Of a stretch of DNA of 64,000 bases, positions 9,757 through 21,144 are shown in pieces. Location: contig JACQWY010000027.1 of assembly GCA_016209015.1 (NCBI GenBank), positions 1-64,000 of the forward strand. The letters are read 5' to 3'. A program made the position numbers and the translations under genes. The notes under the pieces were generated by a model. It saw only the letters and a program-made list of their open reading frames with translations. It had not been told where the DNA came from and ran no database searches. The number at the start of each line of letters is the position of its first letter. Within the stretch, counting starts at the first letter, position 1. Source of the stretch: Gammaproteobacteria bacterium (lineage in GTDB: Bacteria > Pseudomonadota > Gammaproteobacteria > Ga0077536).

Positions 9757-10710
9757 TCAGGTCGGCCCGCCGCCGAACACGCGGCTGGCGCGGATGTCGG
9801 CGGCTTCGATGGTGCAGAGATCCTCTCGCGTCAGCGCGCGCTCGCGATCGGCGAACAGGCGGCTCGCCTGGCGCAGGCGCATGCGATCGAGCGCATTGCG
9901 CACGCTGCGGGCATTCGCGAAATGCGGGCGTTCGAGACGCCGCGTCAGGTATTCGCCGAACGTCGCGCGCGCGCCCTCGCCGAAGCGGTAGCTCATGTCC
10001 GCGAGCATCCTGTCGCCGATCGCGAGCAGTTCGCCGTGCGCGTAGTCCGGGAAATCGAGGTGGTGCGCGATGCGCGAGCTCAGGCCGGGATTCGAGGCGA
10101 AGAACGTGTCCATGCGGTCCTTGTAGCCGGCGAGGATGACGACGAGGTCGTCGCGCTGGTTCTCCATCACCTGCAGCAGGATTTCGATCGCCTCCTGGCC
10201 GTAGTCGCGCTCGTTTTCGGGGCGATAGAGATAATAGGCCTCGTCGATGAACAGCACGCCGCCCATCGCCTTGTTGAGCACTTCGCGGGTCTTCGGCGCG
10301 GTATGACCGATGTACTGGCCGACGAGATCGTCGCGCGTGACCGCGACGAGATGGCCTTTGCGAACGTAGCCGAGGCGATGGAGGATTTCCGCCATGCGCA
10401 TCGCGACCGTCGTCTTGCCGGTGCCGGGATTGCCCGTGAAGCACATGTGCAGCGACGGTGCCTGCGCGGCGAGACCCTGGTTCGCGCGCAGCTTGTCGAT
10501 GACGAGCAGCGCCGCGATGTCGCGGATGCGCTGCTTCACCGGCGCGAGGCCGATGAGCTCGCGATCGATGTCGTCGAGCACGGCTTCCACCATGCTCTCG
10601 GCGAGGACGTCCGCGACGCTGCGCGCGGGCGCGGCGGCGGCCGTCTCCGCAGCCGCATCCGGACCGCCCTTGCCCGCAGCCGCGATGAAGCCGGGGAGGG
10701 AATAGCTCAT
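9757..10710 (-). CDS. cbbX: CbbX, red-type RuBisCO activase (AAA+ ATPase)
   Basis: This AAA+ protein of 317 residues uses ATP to remodel red-type RuBisCO and release inhibitory sugar phosphates. The Walker A motif is [16 protein letters not shown], Walker B is [12 protein letters not shown], and the red-activase AAA core spans about 70-310. I place the start at 10710 (MSYSLPGF), 17 bases after the cbbS stop; a further in-frame ATG at 10770 lies inside cbbS. Its presence between cbbS and fbp agrees with the form IC large subunit next door, since CbbX acts only on red-type enzymes. Confidence 0.95.
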   Translation of the reverse strand: MSYSLPGFIAAAGKGGPDAAAETAAAAPARSVADVLAESMVEAVLDDIDRELIGLAPVKQRIRDIAALLVIDKLRANQGLAAQAPSLHMCFTGNPGTGKTTVAMRMAEILHRLGYVRKGHLVAVTRDDLVGQYIGHTAPKTREVLNKAMGGVLFIDEAYYLYRPENERDYGQEAIEILLQVMENQRDDLVVILAGYKDRMDTFFASNPGLSSRIAHHLDFPDYAHGELLAIGDRMLADMSYRFGEGARATFGEYLTRRLERPHFANARSVRNALDRMRLRQASRLFADRERALTREDLCTIEAADIRASRVFGGGPT

Positions 10711-10726
10711 CGTCGCGTCCGCCCGC

Positions 10727-11170
10727 TCACGCCGCGCCGTAGCGTTCGCCTTCCGGCGCGTCGGACGCATAGCTGCGCGTCGTGTAGCGCATCGAGCGGC
10801 CGTCCGTCTCCTGGCGTTCGAGGTGGAAGCCCGGTTCCTTCGGCGGCCGGTTGACGATGAAGGACATCGCGATCGATTCCACGCCGCGCGTCGCGTCGAA
10901 GGCCAGCATGCGGATGTAGTGGGTCGGGAACACGCGGCGGCATTCCGCGAGCACCGCCATCACGCCGGCGGCATCGCGCAGATCGAACAGGGGCAGGCCG
11001 AACATCTCCCAGTAGGTGTTGCGCGGGTGAGGGTCGTCCGTGTACTCGACACTCCAGGCGTAGCCGCGCTCGAGCCCGTATTCGATCTGCAGCGAGATTT
11101 CCGCGTCCGTGAGATCGGGCAGGAAGCTGAACTGGCCCTGTGTGACGCGGCCGGTCGGGTTCGTCATCAT
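10727..11170 (-). CDS. cbbS: RuBisCO small subunit, red type
   Basis: This 147-residue small subunit begins [19 protein letters not shown], with tandem ATG codons at 11170 and 11167 behind the ribosome site GAGGAGA. The extended C-terminus after FIVNRPP is the red-type hallmark that forms the extra beta hairpin of form IC/ID holoenzymes. The gene starts 19 bases after the cbbL stop and precedes cbbX. It assembles with CbbL into the L8S8 enzyme. Confidence 0.96.
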   Translation of the reverse strand: MMTNPTGRVTQGQFSFLPDLTDAEISLQIEYGLERGYAWSVEYTDDPHPRNTYWEMFGLPLFDLRDAAGVMAVLAECRRVFPTHYIRMLAFDATRGVESIAMSFIVNRPPKEPGFHLERQETDGRSMRYTTRSYASDAPEGERYGAA

Positions 11171-11189
11171 GGTGTCGTCTCCTCTCGGT

Positions 11190-12799
<1,610 letters not shown>

Positions 12800-13783
12800 A
12801 TGAACATCACGTTCCGGCAGCTCAGGGTGTTCGAGGCGGTCGCCGAACGCGGCAGCATGAATCGCGCGGCGGCGGCCCTGCACCTCACGCCGCCCGCCGT
12901 CTCGATGCATATCAAGGAGATCGAGGCCCAGGTCGGACTGCCGCTGTTCGAGCGGCACGGCCGCCGGGTCTCGCTCTCGACGGCGGGCGAATACTTCCTC
13001 GTCCATGCCAAACGCCTGCTCGCGAATCTGAAGGAAGCGGACAACGCCATGGCGCGCTTCCGCAAGCTCGAGCGCGGCATGCTGACGATCGGCATGGTCT
13101 CGACCGCGAAATATTTCCTGCCCCATCTGCTCGCGCGCTTCCACGACGATCACCCGGGGATCGAGGTGCGGCTGCGTGTCGCGAACAATCGCGAGCAGCT
13201 CATCGAGCTCATGAAGCGGGGCGAGGCGGATCTCTCGGTCATGGGGCGGCCGCCGCGCGAGATGGACACGCGCGCCGAAGTGTTCGCGGCGCATCCGCTG
13301 CTCTTCGTCTGCGCGCCGCGCCATCCGCTGCTCGGCACCGGCCGGCTGCCGGTGACGGCGCTCGATCGGAGCTGGCCGCTGATCGCCCGCGAGCAGGGTT
13401 CCGGCACGCGCGCGGCGATGGAGAAGTTCTTCGACGAGCACCGCGCCGCGCCGCGCATCATCATGGAGATGCCGAGCAACGAGACGATCAAGCAGGCGGT
13501 GATCGCGGGCCTCGGGCTGAGCTTCCTGTCGTTGCACACGCTCGGCCTCGAGCTGCGCAGCGGAGCGCTCTCGATCCTGCCGATCGACGACACGCCCGTG
13601 ATGCGGACCTGGAACATCGTGAGCCTGTCCTCGAAGCTGCTCTCGCCGGCCGCGGAGGCGTTCCGCTACTTCGTGCTGGAACGCGGCGAAGCGTTCCTGC
13701 AGGCCCACGACGCGCCGCTGCTCGAAGGCGGTGCGAAGGCGGAGGGCGGCGCGCAGGGATGGGAAATGCCGCGCGGGGCGTAG
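12800..13783 (+). CDS. cbbR: LysR-type regulator of the cbb operon (CbbR)
   Basis: This 327-residue LysR-family regulator carries an N-terminal winged helix-turn-helix (residues 1-60; FRQLRVFEAVAERGSMNRAA) and a C-terminal periplasmic-binding-like effector domain (about 90-300). It is divergent from cbbL, the standard position of CbbR, which activates cbb genes in response to Calvin-cycle and energy metabolites. Start at ATG 12800 follows the AT-rich operator region. Assignment as CbbR rests on family plus position. Confidence 0.92.
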   Translation: MNITFRQLRVFEAVAERGSMNRAAAALHLTPPAVSMHIKEIEAQVGLPLFERHGRRVSLSTAGEYFLVHAKRLLANLKEADNAMARFRKLERGMLTIGMVSTAKYFLPHLLARFHDDHPGIEVRLRVANNREQLIELMKRGEADLSVMGRPPREMDTRAEVFAAHPLLFVCAPRHPLLGTGRLPVTALDRSWPLIAREQGSGTRAAMEKFFDEHRAAPRIIMEMPSNETIKQAVIAGLGLSFLSLHTLGLELRSGALSILPIDDTPVMRTWNIVSLSSKLLSPAAEAFRYFVLERGEAFLQAHDAPLLEGGAKAEGGAQGWEMPRGA

Positions 13784-13938
13784 CAGGGGTTTCCGCCCCC
13801 AATCAGTTCGAGACGGGCGCGCTGCCGCGGTTCGAGAGGGCTGCGGCGTTCATCGCGGCCTGCGACGCGTTCCTGGCGCGCACCGCGGCGCGGCGGTGAG
13901 CCGCGCCCCGGGTGAGGTGCCGTCGAACGCCGGCGGGT

Positions 13939-15339
13939 TCAGATCGCCGGATGCCGCCGATGCCAGTCCGTCGCGCGCTGGAACGCCCAGCCCGCACGCA
14001 CCAGCAGGTCTTCGCGGAAATGCGGCGCGACGAACTGGAACGCAACCGGCGCACCCGTGGGCGTCCGGCCGCCGGGCAGCGTGAGGGTCGGGCTGCCCGT
14101 GAGATCGAACGGGCAGGTGTAGCGGAGCATCGCCGAGAGCAGCGCCGTGTCCTCACCGAGCTTCGTCATCTGCTCGACCGTCACGCCGGCGACGGCCGTC
14201 GCCGGGACGAGCAGCAGATCCGTCGTCTCGAACACGCCGCGCACGCGGCCTGCGAAATCCGCGCGGCGCAGCGCGAGGCGCTGGTAGTCCAGCGCGCTGA
14301 GACTGCGGCCGAGATCGATGAGGGCTGCGAGACCCGGGCCGTAGTCGTCGCGTCGCGAAGGATACGTCGCGTCGTGCGCGACGGCGGTCTCGACCGCGCA
14401 GAGCGGCGTCCAGTCCTGCACGGCCTGCTCGGCGTCCGGAAAGCGGAGGTCGTGCACCCGAGCGCCCACGGACTCCAGCGTCTTCAGCACCTCGAGCAGC
14501 ACGGCTTGCGTCGGCGCATCGACGCGCTCGACGGTCCACGCGCGATCGATGCCGACCCGCAGGCCTTCGAGGCCGCGCGTCATCATCGCGAGATAGTCCG
14601 GCACGGGCTCGTGCGCCGCGGTCGGATCGCGCGGATCGGCGCCCGCGATCGCGCCGAGGATTGCACCGGCGTCGGCGGCGCTGCGCGCCATCGGGCCGAT
14701 GTGATCGAGCGAGGCCGCGAGCTCGAACGCGCCGTGACGGCTGACGCGGCCCCAGGTCGGCTTGAGGCCCGTGATGCCGTTCGCGGCCGAGGGGAAGCGG
14801 ATCGAGCCGCCGGTGTCCGTGCCGAGCGCGCCGAAGCACAGGCCCGAAGCCGTCGCGACGCCCGAGCCGCTCGACGAGGCGCCGGACCACAGTGCCGCAC
14901 CCCAGGGATTGAGCGGTGCCGGGATTTGCGGATGGTGATCCGCGAACGCGCCTTCCGTCTGCTTCAGCTTGCCGAGCAGCACCGCCCCCGCGGCGCGCAG
15001 CCGGCGTACCGTGGTCGCATCCTCGGCCGGCACGAAATCGCGGTGGATCGTCATGCCGTGCGAGGTCGGGACGCCCGCCGTCCACAGCAGATCCTTCACG
15101 GCGAGCGGCACGCCGTGCAGGGGGCCGCGCGCGCGGCCGGCGGCGATCTCCTCGTCCGCGCGGCGCGCGTCGGCGAGCGCCTGCCCGCTCATCACGGTCA
15201 CGTAACTGCCGAGCCGCGGCTCGACGGCGGCGATGCGTTCGAGCAGCGCCTGCGTGACCTCCAGCGACGAACGCTGCCGGCATTGGATCTGCCGGCCGAC
15301 CTCCAGCAATTCGAGATAATGAAGCTCGCACTCCGCCAT
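13939..15339 (-). CDS. Amidase-signature family hydrolase (GatA-like paralogue)
   Basis: This 466-residue amidase-signature protein has the Lys of VPLAVKDLLW, the cis-Ser motif as GASSSGSG and the nucleophile motif GTDTGGSIRFPS. The triad is therefore complete although the usual GGSSGGS is altered to SGASSSGSG. No gatB or gatC genes lie nearby, so a tRNA amidotransferase role is unlikely; a catabolic amidase is more probable. About 155 bases without a recognisable gene separate it from cbbR (tail to tail). Downstream partners are not obvious. Confidence 0.87.
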   Translation of the reverse strand: MAECELHYLELLEVGRQIQCRQRSSLEVTQALLERIAAVEPRLGSYVTVMSGQALADARRADEEIAAGRARGPLHGVPLAVKDLLWTAGVPTSHGMTIHRDFVPAEDATTVRRLRAAGAVLLGKLKQTEGAFADHHPQIPAPLNPWGAALWSGASSSGSGVATASGLCFGALGTDTGGSIRFPSAANGITGLKPTWGRVSRHGAFELAASLDHIGPMARSAADAGAILGAIAGADPRDPTAAHEPVPDYLAMMTRGLEGLRVGIDRAWTVERVDAPTQAVLLEVLKTLESVGARVHDLRFPDAEQAVQDWTPLCAVETAVAHDATYPSRRDDYGPGLAALIDLGRSLSALDYQRLALRRADFAGRVRGVFETTDLLLVPATAVAGVTVEQMTKLGEDTALLSAMLRYTCPFDLTGSPTLTLPGGRTPTGAPVAFQFVAPHFREDLLVRAGWAFQRATDWHRRHPAI

Positions 15340-15527
15340 GTCGTTTCCCCTCGCTGTCGTGATCCCGTCGAGCCGGTCGGGCCGGCCGCCCGCAAGGCTC
15401 CCGTCGACGGCTCATGGTCGACGAGCGTGACGTCGAGGTGGCGCGCTGCACCGCGATTCTGCCATTCGCGGTCGCGCGGAGCATCAGCGCCGACGCGCGA
15501 TTCGCCGGAAGGCTCGCGCCCTCGCGA

Positions 15528-16352
15528 TCAGAGTCGGCCGAGCTGCTCGACGAGCGTCACGAACGCACTCACGCCGTCGTAACGCGCCGCGTGCACGATC
15601 CCGGTGACGCCGGCCGCGGCGAGCGCGTCGAGCCGCTCGCGCGCCTGAGCCGAATCGGCGAGCGGCAGCGCGCCCAGCGGCACGATCCGCGGCGCCGGTC
15701 TGCCGGCGTCCGCCATGCGCGCCGTGAGCTCCGCGATCTGCGGCGCGAGGACGGCAGGCTCCGTGCTCATCGGCATCCAGCCGTCGCCGTGACGCACGAT
15801 GCGCGGGAAGGCGTGCGCCGCGGCGCCGCCGATGAGGAAGGGCGGACGCGCGGGGCGGGGCGCGAAGATGAACCGCTGGCCGTTCGATGCCGCGACCTCG
15901 TTCGCGAAGCATTCGTGCAGGAACGCGAGGAACTCGTCGGTGAGCTCACCGCGCCTGCGGCGGTCGACCCCGAGCGCACGGAACTCCGCATCCATCCAGC
16001 CGACGCCGACGCCGAGCTCGAACCGCCCGGCGCAGAGCTCCTGCAGGGTCGCAATCACTTTCGCCGTCGGCAGCGGCGGACGGTAGGGCGCGATCAGCAC
16101 CGCGATGCCGAGACCGAGGCGCGTCGTCGCGGCCGCGAGCCAGGCCAGGGTGGTGAGCGGATCGAGATAACGTCCGCCCGAACCCTCGGCCTCGTCCGGC
16201 GGGATCGCGAGATGATCGACGACCCACACGTGATCGAGCCCGGCCTGCTCCGCGAGGCGCGCGCATTCACGCAGCGTTCCGGCCGTCGCCTGGGGACCCA
16301 TGTTGCGCAGGAGGATGCCGCGTTCGAGACGTGGTGCGCTGCGAGCGTTCAC
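15528..16352 (-). CDS. Luciferase-like (LLM) flavin-dependent oxidoreductase
   Basis: The protein has 274 residues and starts at GTG 16352, overlapping the stop of the nitroreductase gene (GTGA). The open frame extends further upstream, but only as an antisense-type reading of that gene. TIM-barrel luciferase-family hallmarks are visible: WVVDHLAIP at about 43-51, LDPLTTLAWLAAATTRLGLG at about 64-83, and FELGVGVGWMDAEF. It resembles the F420/FMN-dependent TIGR03619-type group. Coupling to a nitroreductase suggests that gene supplies reduced flavin or shares a substrate. Substrate unknown. Confidence 0.82.
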   Translation of the reverse strand: MNARSAPRLERGILLRNMGPQATAGTLRECARLAEQAGLDHVWVVDHLAIPPDEAEGSGGRYLDPLTTLAWLAAATTRLGLGIAVLIAPYRPPLPTAKVIATLQELCAGRFELGVGVGWMDAEFRALGVDRRRRGELTDEFLAFLHECFANEVAASNGQRFIFAPRPARPPFLIGGAAAHAFPRIVRHGDGWMPMSTEPAVLAPQIAELTARMADAGRPAPRIVPLGALPLADSAQARERLDALAAAGVTGIVHAARYDGVSAFVTLVEQLGRL

Positions 16353-17023
16353 GAGGCATCCTCCGGTTCGGCGAGACCGGGCCGGCGCCCGCCCCAGCGG
16401 TCGAAATGCGTCTTGCGCGGCGCGGGTTCTCGCGTGATCGGTCCGAAGCGGCCGCGCGGCCAGCCGATCGGTATCACCGCGACGACTCCGTAGCTCTCCG
16501 GGATCCCGAAATGCGCGTGCAGCTCGGGTTCGAACATCTGGTGCATGGTCGTCAGGCTCGCGCCGAGGCCGAGCGCGCGACACGCGAGCAGCACGTTCTG
16601 CACCGCCGGATAGATCGAACCGTAGGACGGCGGCGCGAGACCCCGGCGATCCTCGGGCGCGACCGCGAATGGCCAGTCGCGCCGTCCGCAGCAGAACAGC
16701 AGCACCGGCGCCTCGTGCATGTGCTGGGCGAGATGGCGTGCCGAGCGCATCACGCGGCCCTGTGCCGTCGCGGGATCGATCTTCGCGAACTCCCCGGCGA
16801 AGCGGTTCTCCATCCACCAGGCGTATCTCTCGCCGAAGAAGCGCTTGTCTGCGTCGTCCGTCACGACCAGGAAGGCCCAGCGCTGCAGGTTCTGACCGCT
16901 CGGGGCGCACACCGCGGCGTCGAGAATCTTGCGGATGATCCCGTCGGGCACGGGATCGGGTTTCAGGCGGCGCATCGCGCGCATGGTGTGCATGAGCTCG
17001 AAGACATCCGGCGTGGTCGTCAT
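16349..17023 (-). CDS. Nitroreductase-family FMN oxidoreductase
   Basis: This 224-residue protein belongs to the nitroreductase fold, which binds FMN as a dimer and uses NAD(P)H. The N-terminal RAMRRLKPDPVPDGII segment and AAVCAPSGQNLQRW (FMN phosphate region, about 37-50) are typical, as is ALGLGASLTTMH. ATG at 17023 is chosen for the conserved N-terminus. Its stop overlaps the GTG of the LLM gene. Possible roles are reduction of nitroaromatics or enones, or supply of reduced flavin to the neighbouring LLM enzyme. Confidence 0.87.
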   Translation of the reverse strand: MTTTPDVFELMHTMRAMRRLKPDPVPDGIIRKILDAAVCAPSGQNLQRWAFLVVTDDADKRFFGERYAWWMENRFAGEFAKIDPATAQGRVMRSARHLAQHMHEAPVLLFCCGRRDWPFAVAPEDRRGLAPPSYGSIYPAVQNVLLACRALGLGASLTTMHQMFEPELHAHFGIPESYGVVAVIPIGWPRGRFGPITREPAPRKTHFDRWGGRRPGLAEPEDAS

Positions 17024-17197
17024 GAGATCTCTCCGGCTTGAACGGCTCGCAGGAGTCTGCCGCCGCGGCCCGGACCCTGGCAATCGATTCTCGTGATGTC
17101 GTCCATTCACAGCCTCAATCGGCCTGCCTTGACAGCGCGGTGCGGCTTCATCGAGAGTCGGGCGGCGGCGGCGCGCCGCACGACGAGGACCCGGCAG

Positions 17198-18538
17198 ATG
17201 ACGAGAGACTCCGCGCGCATGCTCAGGCTCGGTGCGTTCATGCGGCCCGCGAGCATCCATACCGGCGCCTGGCGCTGGCCCGGCGGTTTCGCGGACGCGA
17301 ATTTCAATTTCGCGCATCTCGAGCGCTTCGCGCAGACGCTCGAGCGCGGCTGCTTCGACGCATTTTTCATGGCCGATCATCTCGCCGTGCTCAACATGCC
17401 GATGGCGGCGCTGATGCGCAGCGCGACCGTGACGTCCTTCGATCCGCTCACGCTCCTGCCCGCGCTCGCGGTCTGCACGGAGCGGCTCGGCCTCATCGCG
17501 ACGGCCTCGACGAGCTACAACGAGCCGTATCACGTCGCGCGCAAGTTCGCCTCGCTCGATCACCTGAGCGGCGGGCGCGCAGGCTGGAATCTCGTGACCT
17601 CCGCGAATCCGATGGAGGCGCTGAACTTCAATCGCGACGCGCATCTCGAGCACGCGGATCGCTACCGCCGGGCGCGCGAGTTCTTCGACGTCGTCACCGG
17701 GCTCTGGGACAGTTGGGCGGACGACGCGTTCGTGCGCGACATGGCGAGCGGCATCTTCTTCGATCCGGAGAAGATGCACGTGCTCGACCATCGCGGCCCG
17801 GAGTTCCAGGTGCGCGGTCCGCTGAACGTGGCGCGGCCGATCCAGGGCTGGCCGGTGATCGTCCAGGCGGGCGCGTCAGAGGCCGGCCGCCAGATCGCCG
17901 CCGAGACCGCGGAGGCGGTGTTCGCCTCCGCGAACACGCTCGCCGAGGCCCAGGCCTTCTACGCCGATTTGAAGCGCCGCACGCGCGACGCCGGCCGCGA
18001 GCCCGAGCACCTGAAGATCCTGCCGGGCGCGTTCGTCGTGGTGGGCGACTCCGTCGCGGAAGCCCGCGCGCTGAAACGCAAGCTCGACGGCCTCGTCCAT
18101 CCCGAGAGCGCGATCTCATCGCTCTCCGTGCTCATCGGTCACGATCTCACGGGCCTGCCGCTCGACGCGCCGCTGCCGGACATCCCGGAGTCGAACGCGA
18201 GCAAGAGCGCGCGCGAGCGGCTCGTCGCGATGGCGCGCGAAGAGCAGCTCACGGTCGGCGAGCTCGCGCAGGTCGCCGGCGGCAGCTACGGCCTGCTCGA
18301 AATCGTCGGCACGCCGCAGAGCATCGCGGACACGATGGAGGAGTGGCTCGTGACGCGAGCCTGCGACGGCTTCAACGTCATGTTCCCGTATCTCCCGGAC
18401 GGGCTCGACGCCTTCGTCGATCGCGTCGTCCCGGAACTGCAACGCCGCGGCATCTTCCGCCGCGTCTACGAAGGCCGCACGCTGCGCGAGAACCTCGGCC
18501 TGCCACGCATCGAGAACCGCTGGTTCGCGTCGCGCTGA
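17198..18538 (+). CDS. FMNH2-dependent monooxygenase, NtaA/SnaA/DszA family
   Basis: From ATG 17198 the protein has 446 residues and begins MTRDSARMLRLGAFM. An alternative is ATG 17219 (MLRLGAFM), where family similarity begins. It shows the NtaA/DszA/SnaA pattern: GAWRWPGG, FDAFFMADHLA, TASTSYNEPYHVARKFASLDHLSGGRAGWNLVTS and WPVIVQAGASEAGR, taken here in pieces. These enzymes oxygenate nitrilotriacetate, dibenzothiophene sulfone, alkyl sulfides and related compounds with reduced flavin from a separate reductase. The divergent nitroreductase gene could be that reductase. Substrate unknown. Confidence 0.87.
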   Translation: MTRDSARMLRLGAFMRPASIHTGAWRWPGGFADANFNFAHLERFAQTLERGCFDAFFMADHLAVLNMPMAALMRSATVTSFDPLTLLPALAVCTERLGLIATASTSYNEPYHVARKFASLDHLSGGRAGWNLVTSANPMEALNFNRDAHLEHADRYRRAREFFDVVTGLWDSWADDAFVRDMASGIFFDPEKMHVLDHRGPEFQVRGPLNVARPIQGWPVIVQAGASEAGRQIAAETAEAVFASANTLAEAQAFYADLKRRTRDAGREPEHLKILPGAFVVVGDSVAEARALKRKLDGLVHPESAISSLSVLIGHDLTGLPLDAPLPDIPESNASKSARERLVAMAREEQLTVGELAQVAGGSYGLLEIVGTPQSIADTMEEWLVTRACDGFNVMFPYLPDGLDAFVDRVVPELQRRGIFRRVYEGRTLRENLGLPRIENRWFASR

Positions 18539-18607
18539 TTCCGCTCCGGTACAGGACGGCGACGCAGGCGGCGCATCGATCGCGTCTTCGCGCGGAGCAT
18601 GCCGCGC

Positions 18608-19363
18608 TCAGAACTCCATCGGATCCCGGAAATGCGCCGCGAAGATGCGATCGCGGTGCGCGACGAGCGCCGGCGTCAGCGCGGCGACGATTTCGGGATC
18701 GCGCGCGACGAAGCCGGGCCGCCAGTCCTCGGGCATCGGGCATTGCTCCTGCGGCAGCGGCAGCAGCAGGTTCATGAACGCCGCCCAGTAGACGTCGAGC
18801 GCGCTCAGGCGATCGCCGATGAAATACCGGCCGCCGCGCGCGAGCTGCGCATCGAGCGCGCGAATGCTCGCGGCGGTGCGTTGCGCCGCGGCCGCGGCAT
18901 CGGCGGTGTTGTAGCGGTACTTCGCCCCCATCCGCGCCACGCCTTCCGGCGGCGCGCCGCCGCCCATCAGCGGCGCGAAGAGCTGCAGGCGGCGGTTCCA
19001 GCCGATGCCGAGCTCGCCGCAGATCTCGTTCGAGAGCCCGATCATGAGCGCACGCTCCATCGCGTCCTCCGGGATGAGGGCGGGCGTCGGCGCGAGGCGC
19101 TCGGCGAGGTGGAGGATGTCGAGCCAGCGGTGGATCGGCTTCTCGTCCGCCCACGCGACGAGCGGACCGCTGTTCTCGCCGGCCCAGGCCACGAGCTCGT
19201 CATTCGTGCCGCCCGCGACGAGCGGGGCGGCGACGTAGTCGAGGCCCTTGATTTCGAAGATCGTCTTCGCGGCCTGGCCCCAGGGACTCGGCAGGCCTTG
19301 CACGAGCACGAGACGCAGGCCGGGATGATCGATGATCTCGCGCGGCGTGAGATAGTTCAGCAT
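18608..19363 (-). CDS. Glutathione S-transferase-like protein
   Basis: This 251-residue protein has a divergent thioredoxin-like N-terminal half (VQGLPSPWGQAAKTIFEIKGLDY at about 21-43, cited in part) and an all-helical GST C-terminal domain with YFIGDRLSALDVYWAAF. It lies 12 bases downstream of a second GST gene, in the same direction, and both sit behind the operator at 20083-20100. The usual N-terminal catalytic Ser/Tyr/Cys is not obvious, so catalytic class is uncertain. It is probably a detoxification enzyme or a glutathione-linked reductase. Confidence 0.8.
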   Translation of the reverse strand: MLNYLTPREIIDHPGLRLVLVQGLPSPWGQAAKTIFEIKGLDYVAAPLVAGGTNDELVAWAGENSGPLVAWADEKPIHRWLDILHLAERLAPTPALIPEDAMERALMIGLSNEICGELGIGWNRRLQLFAPLMGGGAPPEGVARMGAKYRYNTADAAAAAQRTAASIRALDAQLARGGRYFIGDRLSALDVYWAAFMNLLLPLPQEQCPMPEDWRPGFVARDPEIVAALTPALVAHRDRIFAAHFRDPMEF

Positions 19364-19375
19364 GCGGGCATTCCT

Positions 19376-20035
19376 CTATTTCTGCAGGATCTGTTTCGCC
19401 ATGTCGAGCACGCCTTCCAGCACGAGCGGCTCGGGCACGACGATGCCGCGCTGGCAGGCGGGCCGGGCTTCGAGGCGCGCGAGCCAGGCCTGCAGATTCC
19501 CGAGGCCCGTGACGTCGATGCCGCTCCACTCGTGAATGCGCACCCAGCACCAATTCGCGATGTCGGCGATGCTGTATTCGTCGCAGAGGTACTCGCGTCC
19601 GTCGAGCTGACGCTCGAGGACCTCGAACAGCCGCCGGCCCTCGTTCTGATAGCGGGCGATGGCCGCCGGGATCTTCTCCGGGAAATAGCGGTAGAACACG
19701 TTCGCCTGGCCCATCATCGGACCGATGCCGGCCATCTGGAACATGAGCCATTGCGTGACGCGCGATTCCCCCTTCGCGTCCTTCGGCATGAGCTGCCCGC
19801 TCTTCTTCGCGAGGTGGAGCATGATCGCGCCGCTCTCGAAGACCGCGAAGTCGTCGTTGTCGCGATCGACGATTGCCGGGATGCGGCCGTTCGGATTCAG
19901 ACGCAGGAACTCCGGCGTCTTCTGTTCGCCCTTCGAGAGGCTGATCGGATGCACGGTGTACGGCATGCCGATTTCCTCCAGCATCACGGAGGCCTTCCAG
20001 CCGTTCGGTGTGGACGCGGTATAGAGATCGATCAT
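19376..20035 (-). CDS. Glutathione S-transferase, nu-class (YfcG/YghU-like)
   Basis: This 219-residue GST has the nu-class active-site segment [17 protein letters not shown] at about 5-21, as in YfcG and YghU, which reduce disulfides and organic peroxides with glutathione. The glutathione-binding [13 protein letters not shown] block at about 66-78 and the C-terminal helical domain with [17 protein letters not shown] are present. It is first in a two-gene run with another GST. The start lies 48 bases from a perfect inverted repeat, so control by the divergent TetR regulator is likely. Confidence 0.88.
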   Translation of the reverse strand: MIDLYTASTPNGWKASVMLEEIGMPYTVHPISLSKGEQKTPEFLRLNPNGRIPAIVDRDNDDFAVFESGAIMLHLAKKSGQLMPKDAKGESRVTQWLMFQMAGIGPMMGQANVFYRYFPEKIPAAIARYQNEGRRLFEVLERQLDGREYLCDEYSIADIANWCWVRIHEWSGIDVTGLGNLQAWLARLEARPACQRGIVVPEPLVLEGVLDMAKQILQK

Positions 20036-20082
20036 GAGGCACCTCGCTCGGGAATGGGAACCGGCCGGCGGAACCGGAGTAA

Positions 20083-20100
20083 CTGGACCAATCGGTCCAG
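20083..20100. promoter_or_regulatory. TetR/NemR-type operator between gst and tetR
   Basis: CTGGACCAATCGGTCCAG is a perfect 7-bp inverted repeat around AATC. It is centred between divergent genes for a GST (start 20035) and a TetR regulator (start 20185). The core GACC-N4-GGTC matches the form I remember for NemR boxes, which control electrophile-detoxification genes. It is the likely binding site of the neighbouring TetR protein, repressing both directions. Confidence 0.78.
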
Positions 20101-20184
20101 AATGGCAGGATAGACGGGCGCCGCGCCTGCTGTCCAGATGCGCGGCGGCTTCTAAGCGGCGGCGCGCGGGCCCATAATCGCGCC

Positions 20185-20772
20185 ATGACCGCAGGACGAC
20201 CGATCGCCTACGAGCCCGACGCGGCGCTGGCCGCCGTCATGCACGCGTTCTGGCAGCGCGGCTACGAGGGCACCTCGCTCGCCGACCTGCTCGCCGCGAC
20301 AGGCCTCTCGAAGAGCAGCTTCTATCAGGCCTTCGGCAGCAAGCAGGCGGCGTTCGAGCAGGCGCTCGCGCATTACTGCGACACGCTCATCGCCGAGCTC
20401 CGCGTGAAGCTGCGGACCGCGGATTCCGGGCTCGCGTTCATCGAGGCCGTGCTGCGCGGCGCGGCGGCGGAGGCGGTGCGCTGCGCCGAGCCGCGCGGCT
20501 GCATGATCGTGAACGTCGCGACGGAGTTCTCGGCGCGCGACCCGCGGATCCGGACGGCGATCGCCCAGAACGTCAGACGCGTCACGCAGGTGTTCGTCGC
20601 GGCGGTGAAACGGGCGCAGGCCGAAGGCGCGATCCCGGCCGGCCGCGAGCCGCGCGTGCTCGGCCGCTACGTCCTCTCCTGCCTCGCCGGGCTGCGCACG
20701 CTGGTCAAGGCCGGCACCGGGCACCGCGCGCTGGGCGAGCTGATCGCGGTACAGATGGCCGGCCTGAATTGA
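20185..20772 (+). CDS. TetR/AcrR-family repressor, probable regulator of the gst genes
   Basis: This 195-residue regulator has a TetR helix-turn-helix at about 10-55 ([19 protein letters not shown] then [12 protein letters not shown]) and a helical ligand-binding domain. Two cysteines in [11 protein letters not shown] (about 95-105) could sense electrophiles, as cysteines do in NemR, but that is inference. It is divergent from two GST genes across a 149-base spacer carrying a perfect operator-like palindrome. The usual role would be repression until a reactive electrophile appears. Confidence 0.88.
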   Translation: MTAGRPIAYEPDAALAAVMHAFWQRGYEGTSLADLLAATGLSKSSFYQAFGSKQAAFEQALAHYCDTLIAELRVKLRTADSGLAFIEAVLRGAAAEAVRCAEPRGCMIVNVATEFSARDPRIRTAIAQNVRRVTQVFVAAVKRAQAEGAIPAGREPRVLGRYVLSCLAGLRTLVKAGTGHRALGELIAVQMAGLN

Positions 20773-21144
20773 ACGTGGCGTGATCGTACCGGGCGCCCGG
20801 CGCGGCGCCTCGTCGGATTCTGCCGGAGACGTCCAGTGCATTTCACCCGGGCGTCCCGCGGCAAGCGTCGACTCGGTCCCGCACTTCACGCACGTGCGCG
20901 ACTGGCCGCGACGACGGGCACAGCCCGGCGATGCGAGCTGGCCGCGCATCTCGTACAGTCCCGAAGACGGCCTGCCGTAATACGCGTCCGCTTGCTTCGC
21001 CTCGTCATGGGACTCCGGACCGAGGCCGGGTTACTGCATACGCTCGTGCGCGGAGATGGAAACCGTGCTCGTCGACTTCTCGAGCGCGGTGGAGCGGCTG
21101 CCGGCAGAGCGGCAAGCCGCGACCGGCTCATCCGCGCGTGCCGA
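20773..21144. other. Gene-free interval between tetR and the PsiF-like gene
   Basis: About 370 bases separate tetR from the convergent PsiF-repeat gene. Short open frames occur (for example from 21056), but they lack ribosome sites and family features. I see no tRNA, strong hairpin or repeat. It may hold terminators of the two convergent genes. Confidence 0.4.

Noticed and set aside
13939-15339. GatA subunit of Glu-tRNA amidotransferase
   Set aside because: No gatB or gatC is nearby and the motif details differ; a stand-alone catabolic amidase is more likely.
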